A stretch of 19,768 nucleotides of DNA from Sulfurovum sp. Its GTDB lineage: Bacteria > Campylobacterota > Campylobacteria > Campylobacterales > Sulfurovaceae. Within the stretch, counting starts at the first letter, position 1. Each line of letters starts with the position of its first letter. The translations under genes and the position numbers were made by a program. The stretch is from NCBI GenBank assembly GCA_022729615.1, contig DZAQ01000014.1, positions 1-19,768 on the forward strand. The letters are read 5' to 3'. The notes under the pieces were generated by a model that did no database searches, was not told the origin of the DNA, and worked only from the letters and a program-made list of their open reading frames with translations. Shown here one piece after another: positions 15,150 to 19,768 of this stretch.

Positions 15150-15716
15150 ATGGCTACGATCGGTATGGGAGATATCAAAAAGGGAGTTCGATTGGAGCTT
15201 GACGGTATTCCTTTTAAAGTTATCGAATTTCAACATGTCAAACCGGGTAAAGGGGCGGCATTTGTGCGCGGAAAAATCAAAAATCTCAGAAGCGGTAAAG
15301 TGATCGAAAAAACGATCCATGCCGGAGATAAATTTGAAGTGCCTGCGCTGGAGCAGAAGAAGATGCAGTATCTCTATGATGACGGAGAATTTTTGCAATT
15401 TATGGACACAACCTCATATGAGCAGATCGGTTTGACAAAAGAGCAGGTGGGTGAAGATACTTTTAGCTATATGATTGACGGGATGGAGGCCGATATCCTC
15501 TTTCATAACGGCAAGCCGATCTCTGTCGAGATACCGCAGACAGTTGTACTCAAGGTGGTTGAAACTCCTCCGAATTTCAAGGGTGACAGCCAAGGGGGCA
15601 AAAAACCTGCCACGCTTGAAAGCGGCGCAGTTGTGCAGGTGCCGTTTCATATCCTTGAGGGAGAGATGATCAAAGTTGACACCATCGAAGGCGTCTATCT
15701 GGAAAAAGCGAAATAG
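15150..15716 (+). CDS. efp: Translation elongation factor P
   Basis: EF-P binds between the P and E sites of the ribosome and rescues stalling at polyproline stretches. The protein is 188 residues, the family length, with three beta-barrel domains: a KOW-like N-terminal domain, the central OB domain and the C-terminal OB domain. The tip loop reads VKPGKGAAF, with lysine 34 in the position that is modified (for example by beta-lysylation) in many bacteria; no modification gene is in the window. The EF-P signature segment is seen near the end (TLESGAVVQVPFHILEGEMIKVDT, in part). GAGGAG five bases before the ATG and a promoter just upstream indicate its own transcript. Among products in this window with consecutive prolines, AroA (TPPPLL) would be a natural client. 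Confidence 0.97.
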   Translation: MATIGMGDIKKGVRLELDGIPFKVIEFQHVKPGKGAAFVRGKIKNLRSGKVIEKTIHAGDKFEVPALEQKKMQYLYDDGEFLQFMDTTSYEQIGLTKEQVGEDTFSYMIDGMEADILFHNGKPISVEIPQTVVLKVVETPPNFKGDSQGGKKPATLESGAVVQVPFHILEGEMIKVDTIEGVYLEKAK

Positions 15717-15762
15717 CTGTAAATATTATTTTGATGTTATAAGATTGTTACAATTAAATTGA

Positions 15763-15768
15763 TATAAT
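15763..15768 (+). promoter_or_regulatory. -10 box before the 114-residue protein gene
   Basis: TATAAT in the 89-base gap after efp, with a predicted transcript start near 15775 and about 30 bases of leader, ending in AAAGGA before the ATG at 15806. No extended TG motif and no clear -35 box. Confidence 0.6.
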
Positions 15769-15805
15769 AGCGACTGAATTTTTATTCTCACAAAAAGGAT
15801 TTTGT

Positions 15806-16150
15806 ATGCAAGAAACGACAGAAAACACGACAACACCGCAAGAGGATACAATACAAGAGAGCGCTGCTCAAAAGAGCGAATCTTCCAAATTCAGTTTGGA
15901 CAGTTTCTTCAATGAAGCCGACATAATGCGTCAAGAGCTCGCGTTGAAGATGCATTTGGCACAGATGGATGCGAAAGATGAGTATGAAAAACTCGATACA
16001 CACTTTGAAAGCTTCAAAGTAAAAAGCAAAGAGATGCTAGAGAGCGCTGCTGAATTTGGTGAAGAGTTCGGCGAGGATGTGCAAGAGTCGTTCAAACGAT
16101 TTGCATCCAAATTCAAAGAGCAATATGAGAATATCAAAAATAAGATCTAA
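15806..16150 (+). CDS. Small acidic helical protein of unknown function
   Basis: I do not recognise this 114-residue protein. It has no signal peptide, membrane segment or cysteine. Residues 1-30 are low-complexity and polar (Thr, Glu, Gln, Ser) and look disordered. From about 31 to the end it is predicted by eye to be helical, charged (Lys/Glu-rich) and amphipathic, with phenylalanines recurring every three to seven residues (for example EFGEEFGEDVQESFKRFASKF), as in coiled-coil, phasin-like or stress-associated helical proteins. The gene looks real: AAAGGA six bases before the ATG, a promoter just upstream, and a stem-loop terminator directly after the stop, so it is probably a single-gene transcript. 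No function can be assigned from context, since efp and yidD are unrelated housekeeping genes. Confidence 0.8.
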   Translation: MQETTENTTTPQEDTIQESAAQKSESSKFSLDSFFNEADIMRQELALKMHLAQMDAKDEYEKLDTHFESFKVKSKEMLESAAEFGEEFGEDVQESFKRFASKFKEQYENIKNKI

Positions 16151-16158
16151 AAACCTAC

Positions 16159-16186
16159 AAAAGAGGGATCTCTATTTTCCTCTTTT
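16159..16186 (+). terminator. Stem-loop terminator after the 114-residue protein gene
   Basis: AAAAGAGG (16159-16166) pairs perfectly with CCTCTTTT (16179-16186) around a 12-base loop that can close further by two weak pairs. The A-rich and T-rich flanks form the base of the stem, an arrangement that can work on either strand. It begins nine bases after the stop codon. The remaining bases up to 16243 hold no clear gene or other motif. Confidence 0.55.
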
Positions 16187-16243
16187 ACATATTTGTGACA
16201 CCCTTCATGGCATCTGTGATGCGTATCTGTTTAAAAACCCTCT

Positions 16244-16606
16244 ATGATCAAGAATTTTTTTTTGGCTCCCATCAAGGTCTATCAATACATCTCTCGTATG
16301 ACTCCGGGCAGCTGTAGATACTATCCGACCTGCTCTGAGTACGCCAAGTGGTCTTTTGAGACTACATCCCCTCGCCAGGCACTACTCGGCAGTACACTGA
16401 GGGTTCTTCGTTGCAATCAATTTTTTGAGGGAGGCATAGATTACCCCGTCATTACTTACAAGCCCCCGCAAGTGAGTGCAATCGCGCCAAACCTTAACAT
16501 TTTTTCTGGCACAATGACTATCAAGTATTGGCTCGTACCAAAAGCCGGAAACAGTTATTTTGTCATAAAGGATTACAATGCCTACCACTCTTCACTCACC
16601 GCTTGA
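16244..16606 (+). CDS. yidD: YidD-type membrane protein insertion efficiency factor
   Basis: YidD is a small protein at the inner face of the cytoplasmic membrane that assists YidC/Sec-dependent insertion. The signature is clear: CRYYPTCSEYA (residues 24-34) and RCNQFFEGGIDYPV (56-69), preceded by an amphipathic N-terminal helix (FFLAPIKVYQYISRMTPG) that would lie on the membrane. At 120 residues it is longer than the roughly 70-85 of E. coli-type YidD; the extra C-terminal part (IKYWLVPKAGNSYFVIKDY) is a small domain I cannot assign. No Shine-Dalgarno precedes the ATG at 16244, and no other in-frame start fits. Its 3' end overlaps pyrC by 29 bases, so it is co-transcribed with it. It is not next to rnpA or yidC, its usual partners, within this window. 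Confidence 0.88.
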   Translation: MIKNFFLAPIKVYQYISRMTPGSCRYYPTCSEYAKWSFETTSPRQALLGSTLRVLRCNQFFEGGIDYPVITYKPPQVSAIAPNLNIFSGTMTIKYWLVPKAGNSYFVIKDYNAYHSSLTA

Positions 16607-17588
16607 CATGCATCTGCATTTGCGCGACGGCGAAATGCTGAAGCGTGTCGCACCGCTGAGCGCTTACACATTTTCCGGCGCGCTTGTCATGCCCAATCTC
16701 GTCCCTCCCGTTACGAGCAAAGAGGAAATCTTGGAGTATAGGTCACGAATCATCAAAGCAATCGGCAATGAGAATTTTGTACCCTATATGACGCTCTTTT
16801 TCCAGCCGACCTATACAAGGGAGTTCCTTGAGAGCGTGCAAGATGAGATTACGGCTATCAAGCTCTATCCGGCAGGGATCACGACCAATAGCGAAGGGGG
16901 AGTGAGCGGTTTTGAGATTGGTGCGCTGCGCCCGACCCTTGAGGCGATGAGCGAACTCGGTATCCCGCTGTGTATCCACGGTGAAACAAACGGCTTTGTC
17001 ATGGACAGAGAGGCGGAGTTTGTGCCGATCTATGAGAGTTTGGCGCTTCATTTTCCAAAACTCAAGATAATCATGGAGCACATCACGACCAAAGAGAGTG
17101 TGGCAGCGCTGGATAGGTTCGAAAATCTCTATGCAACCATCACGCTGCACCACCTTATGATCACGCTTGATGATGTAGCCGGAGGGATGCTGCAGCCGCA
17201 TCTTTTTTGTAAGCCCATTGCCAAGCGCCCCGAGGATAGAGAGGCGCTTTTGAGGGTGGCGCTTGCGGCTCATCCGAAGGTGATGTTCGGAAGTGATTCG
17301 GCCCCGCATCCCAGAGAAGCCAAAGAGTGCCCCGGATGTGCCGCCGGTGTCTTTACCGCTCCGATCGCTTTGCAGATGCTGGTCGAACTCTTCGAGAGCA
17401 ATGGCGCGCCAATAGAAAATCTGCAAAAGTTTATCAGCGACAATGCTCGAAAAATATATCAGTTGACACCCGTCAAAAAAGAGGTTGTATTGCAAAAATC
17501 ACCTTTCGTCGTGCCGGAAATCTATGATGGTGTTGTGCCCTTTCATGCGAAAACCACACTCCAATACACAATACACACAGTAATATAG
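16578..17588 (+). CDS. pyrC: Dihydroorotase
   Basis: Cyclises carbamoyl-aspartate to dihydroorotate, the third step of pyrimidine synthesis. The 336-residue length and motifs fit the short, E. coli-type (class II, homodimeric) enzyme. Metal and active-site residues are visible: H12 and H14 (MHLHLRDG), the lysine that is carbamylated, K95 (AIKLYPAG), H134 (CIHGET), H168 (EHITTKE) and D240 (GSDSAPH); CKPIAKR near 211-217 is also typical. The flexible-loop and C-terminal segments look complete. AAAGGA nine bases before the ATG lies inside yidD, which overlaps it by 29 bases. The carbonic anhydrase gene follows after eight bases, and its Shine-Dalgarno overlaps the pyrC stop. The neighbourhood suggests one transcript from yidD to the window's end. 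Confidence 0.97.
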   Translation: MPTTLHSPLDMHLHLRDGEMLKRVAPLSAYTFSGALVMPNLVPPVTSKEEILEYRSRIIKAIGNENFVPYMTLFFQPTYTREFLESVQDEITAIKLYPAGITTNSEGGVSGFEIGALRPTLEAMSELGIPLCIHGETNGFVMDREAEFVPIYESLALHFPKLKIIMEHITTKESVAALDRFENLYATITLHHLMITLDDVAGGMLQPHLFCKPIAKRPEDREALLRVALAAHPKVMFGSDSAPHPREAKECPGCAAGVFTAPIALQMLVELFESNGAPIENLQKFISDNARKIYQLTPVKKEVVLQKSPFVVPEIYDGVVPFHAKTTLQYTIHTVI

Positions 17589-17596
17589 GAGCAGCG

Positions 17597-18259
17597 ATGC
17601 CAAAAAGTAAATTGCAAGAGTTTGTAAAAGGTCATGAGACTTTTCGGGATATTAAATTCAAAAAAAACAGAGAGAGATTTCTATCGCTTGTTGAAACAGG
17701 GCAAAACCCCGGCGCGCTTTTTATAGGGTGCAGTGATTCTAGAATCGTGCCGACGCTCATTACGGACTCGAAGCCCGGCGAACTCTTTATCATCAGAAAT
17801 ATAGGCAATTTCGTAGCGCCGTTTCAGCCTGATGCGGAGTTTCACGCGACGGCTGCCGCTATCGAGTATGCAACGAGTGTTCTTGAGGTGACCGATATTA
17901 TCGTCTGCGGGCACTCTGATTGCGGCGCGATCGGCGCGCTTTTTAAGAATATAACACCGAGTGAGGAGAATATCCATACAATCAAATGGCTAGAACTCGG
18001 AGAAGAGCCAAAAAAACATGCGATGATACTGCATCCGGGCGCAAGCGTGGATGTGCTTCAGAGCTATACCGAAAAGCTCTCTGTCGTTTTCCAGCTAGGC
18101 AATCTTCTCACCTATCCTGCCGTCAAAAAACGAGTCGATGCAGGCAAACTCTTCTTGCATGGCTGGTACTATGAGATGCGAGAGGGTTTGATATACTCTT
18201 ATGATGATGAAAATTATACATTTATGCCATTGCGCGATACCACAAAGGAGAAACAGTGA
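17597..18259 (+). CDS. Beta-class carbonic anhydrase
   Basis: Zinc enzyme interconverting CO2 and bicarbonate. At 220 residues it is a typical bacterial beta-type enzyme. The zinc ligands and catalytic dyad are all visible: C45, D47 and R49 in the CSDSR motif, and H106 and C109 in GHSDCGA. The RNIGNFV block (67-73) is also conserved. No signal peptide is seen, so it is cytoplasmic. Bicarbonate made here could supply carbamoyl phosphate, whose product is used by the adjacent PyrC step, or carbon fixation in an autotrophic epsilonproteobacterium; both are inferences from context. AGGAG lies five bases before the ATG, overlapping the pyrC stop. The stop overlaps the cysK start (GTGA). Confidence 0.95.
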   Translation: MPKSKLQEFVKGHETFRDIKFKKNRERFLSLVETGQNPGALFIGCSDSRIVPTLITDSKPGELFIIRNIGNFVAPFQPDAEFHATAAAIEYATSVLEVTDIIVCGHSDCGAIGALFKNITPSEENIHTIKWLELGEEPKKHAMILHPGASVDVLQSYTEKLSVVFQLGNLLTYPAVKKRVDAGKLFLHGWYYEMREGLIYSYDDENYTFMPLRDTTKEKQ

Positions 18260-19176
18260 TAGCAGATTCAATCGAAGCGCTGATAGGAAATACCCCGCTT
18301 GTGAAGATCAATGGGCTCTCCTTGCAGAGCGGTACGACTATTTTGGGAAAATGCGAATTTATGAATCCGACAAGCTCCGTGAAGGATCGGATCGCCCTCA
18401 ATATGATAGAATCGGCGATCAGGCAGGGAAATATCACCGATGAAACTGTCATTATAGAGCCTACAAGCGGCAATACCGGTATTGGTCTTGCGGCGATTTG
18501 TGCCTCAAAAGGGCTCAAATTGATCCTTACTATGCCTGAATCCATGAGTCTTGAGCGACGAAAACTCCTTACGCATTTGGGGGCCAAACTTGTTTTGACA
18601 CCCGCATCTGAGGGGATGAGCGGCGCTATCGCCAAAGCAGAGGAGCTTCGGGGCGAGCTTGGAGATGCGCTTGTCTTGCAGCAATTTCAAAACCCAAGCA
18701 ACCCCGATATTCACCGCAAAACGACTGCGCTTGAAATTTTGCGAGATACTGACGGTCTTGTAGATATTTTTGTCGCGGCTGTGGGGACCGGAGGTACGCT
18801 GACGGGTACAGGCGAAGTATTGAAGAGCAATATTTCGTCCCTCAAAGTGGTTGCCGTTGAGCCGGAAGACTCTCCCGTCTTGAGCGGAGGCAAGGCTGGT
18901 CCTCACAAAATTCAGGGGATTGGAGCCGGTTTTATCCCAAAGATCCTCAACCAATCCATCTATGACGAGGTGCTCAAAGTTTCCAATGATGACGCTTTTG
19001 CAATGGCAAAAAGAGTTGCGAGAGAGGAGGGGCTTTTGATAGGCATTTCAGCCGGAGCCAATCTCCACGCGGCTTTCAAGCTCGCGAGCCTAGAGGAGAA
19101 TAGAGGCAAAACCATAGTAACGATACTTTGTGATACGGCCGAGCGCTACCTCTCAACTCCTCTTTTTGATGAGTAG
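18256..19176 (+). CDS. cysK: Cysteine synthase (O-acetylserine sulfhydrylase)
   Basis: PLP enzyme that makes cysteine from O-acetylserine and sulfide. The 306 residues carry the family motifs: NPTSSVKDR with the PLP lysine K43, TSGNTG (70-75), LQQFQNPSNPDIHRKTT (about 141-157), the phosphate loop GTGGTLTG (177-184) and EPEDSPVLSGG. The QFxNPxNPxIHRKTT block is closer to CysK than to CysM, so I use cysK; thiosulfate use cannot be excluded. The start is a GTG at 18256 with AAAGGAG five bases upstream; it overlaps the carbonic anhydrase stop (GTGA), which argues for coupled translation and for GTG as the true start, since MIADSIEALIGNTPLV is the normal N-terminus. Serine made by SerA would be its indirect substrate. 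Confidence 0.96.
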   Translation: MIADSIEALIGNTPLVKINGLSLQSGTTILGKCEFMNPTSSVKDRIALNMIESAIRQGNITDETVIIEPTSGNTGIGLAAICASKGLKLILTMPESMSLERRKLLTHLGAKLVLTPASEGMSGAIAKAEELRGELGDALVLQQFQNPSNPDIHRKTTALEILRDTDGLVDIFVAAVGTGGTLTGTGEVLKSNISSLKVVAVEPEDSPVLSGGKAGPHKIQGIGAGFIPKILNQSIYDEVLKVSNDDAFAMAKRVAREEGLLIGISAGANLHAAFKLASLEENRGKTIVTILCDTAERYLSTPLFDE

Positions 19177-19190
19177 TCAGGGAGTATCCG

Positions 19191-19766
19191 CTGCTTCTGC
19201 TTGAAACTGTCAAAATAGATGCCGGTCAGCCATGCCATCTGGAGTATCATAATAGACGATGCAATCAAAGTAGAGAGAAACTTTTTGGCACAAAAACCCA
19301 CATTGATCTGCAGGAGTATCTTATCGCTCCGTCTGATGGACTTTTCCGATGTAGAGTGCTTTATGATAGGGAGATCCAGAGTATAGAGTATATCCCTTAC
19401 CAGCCAAAAAATATCCAAAAAATCGCTCTTGCAGAGCACCCTGTAGAATATGCTTTTAAGTACGCAGATCGAAAAGTGTTTGATCAAATTCTTGCATCTT
19501 CGCCGGGGTGTGATGATGTGCTTATTGTCCGTGATGGACTGTTGAGGGATACGACGATAGCGAATATTGCTTTTCTTGAAAATGGAAGATGGATTACGCC
19601 TTTGAAACCACTCCTTGAAGGGACGACTAGACAACGGTTGATCGATGAGGGTTTTTTGACTCCCAAAAATATCCATCAAGAAAATATAGGACAGTATGAT
19701 GGCTTTGCTCTAATGAATGCTATGATAGGATTCAAAATTATTGATCCTATTTGGGTAAATATATAA
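19191..19766 (+). CDS. Aminotransferase class IV, aminodeoxychorismate lyase-like; non-standard CTG start or frameshifted 5' end
   Basis: A PLP-dependent fold-type IV protein related to PabC (4-amino-4-deoxychorismate lyase, folate synthesis) and branched-chain aminotransferases. Family blocks: LLLETVKIDAG at the N-terminus, HNRRCNQSREKLFG, AFKYADRKVFDQ with the likely PLP lysine, DDVLIVRDGLLRDTTIANIAF, and LKPLLEGTTRQRL; the stop is at 19766. The frame is open from 19173 but has no ATG, GTG or TTG until a GTG at 19356, which would cut off about the first 55 residues of the fold. A CTG at 19191 with AGGGAG six bases upstream would give MLLLETVKIDAG and 191 residues, the expected length, so I place the start there. 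Alternatively the ATG at 19169, overlapping the end of cysK, is the original start and one extra base near 19177-19181 breaks the frame. Probably the last gene of the pyrC-cysK transcript. Confidence 0.82.
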   Translation: MLLLETVKIDAGQPCHLEYHNRRCNQSREKLFGTKTHIDLQEYLIAPSDGLFRCRVLYDREIQSIEYIPYQPKNIQKIALAEHPVEYAFKYADRKVFDQILASSPGCDDVLIVRDGLLRDTTIANIAFLENGRWITPLKPLLEGTTRQRLIDEGFLTPKNIHQENIGQYDGFALMNAMIGFKIIDPIWVNI

Positions 19767-19768
19767 AA

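Noticed and set aside
16056..16247. Plus-strand frame of 63 codons overlapping the 114-residue gene and the gap after it
   Set aside because: It overlaps the better-supported gene out of frame, runs through the stem-loop terminator and has no ribosome site.
19169..19204. Short plus-strand peptide of 11 codons from the ATG at 19169
   Set aside because: Too short and without support as a gene; more likely the relic or true start of the aminotransferase frame, discussed as a finding.
19146..19679. Minus-strand frame of 177 codons opposite the last gene
   Set aside because: The plus-strand frame here carries clear class IV aminotransferase motifs; the minus frame shows none.
1..19768. CRISPR array, tRNA, rRNA, riboswitch, insertion sequence or phage genes
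   Set aside because: None of the characteristic repeats, conserved loops or protein motifs was found on either strand by reading; short gaps leave little room for them.

Overview
The window is a compact stretch of chromosome, almost all of it coding, from a bacterium that is most likely a member of Campylobacterota (Epsilonproteobacteria), of the free-living Sulfurimonas/Sulfuricurvum/Sulfurovum type. I infer this from three things. The gene order pheS-pheT-aroA-ispH-rpsA-serA is typical of that group. The promoters are TATAAT boxes, several of the extended TGnTATAAT form, with no convincing -35 box. The proteins read as epsilonproteobacterial versions of their families. No database search was possible, so the genus is not assigned.

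Layout. At the left edge a HIT-family hydrolase runs leftward off the window, driven by a promoter divergent to that of pheS. pheS, pheT, aroA and ispH (466-5904) form a tightly overlapping run: both subunits of phenylalanyl-tRNA synthetase, EPSP synthase of the shikimate pathway, and the last enzyme of the MEP isoprenoid pathway. rpsA (ribosomal protein S1, six S1 domains) has its own promoter, and serA follows it closely. After a 155-base gap with a stem-loop, a promoter and a perfect 14-base palindrome comes a four-gene tripartite efflux operon (9420-15038): a TolC-type outer membrane protein, a short periplasmic adaptor, and an RND pump encoded as two overlapping half-length genes. efp (elongation factor P) and a small acidic helical protein of unknown function each have a promoter; a stem-loop terminator follows the latter. 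The right end is a second compact cluster: yidD, pyrC, a beta-carbonic anhydrase gene, cysK, and a class IV aminotransferase whose reading frame lacks any ATG, GTG or TTG at the expected start.

Working together: most of the window is housekeeping metabolism and translation. One theme is amino acid and chorismate chemistry: AroA leads to chorismate, PheST uses its product phenylalanine, SerA makes the serine backbone consumed by CysK, and the terminal aminotransferase resembles aminodeoxychorismate lyase (folate branch). EF-P and S1 are both translation factors. The efflux operon is the only accessory-like module.

I see no clearly new defence, mobile or biosynthetic system. The most notable observations are the RND pump split exactly in the TM6-TM7 cytoplasmic loop, the PheT editing domain that has lost its usual sequence motifs, the palindrome in the efflux leader, and the non-standard start or frameshift of the last gene. 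No tRNA, rRNA, CRISPR array, insertion sequence or phage gene was seen.
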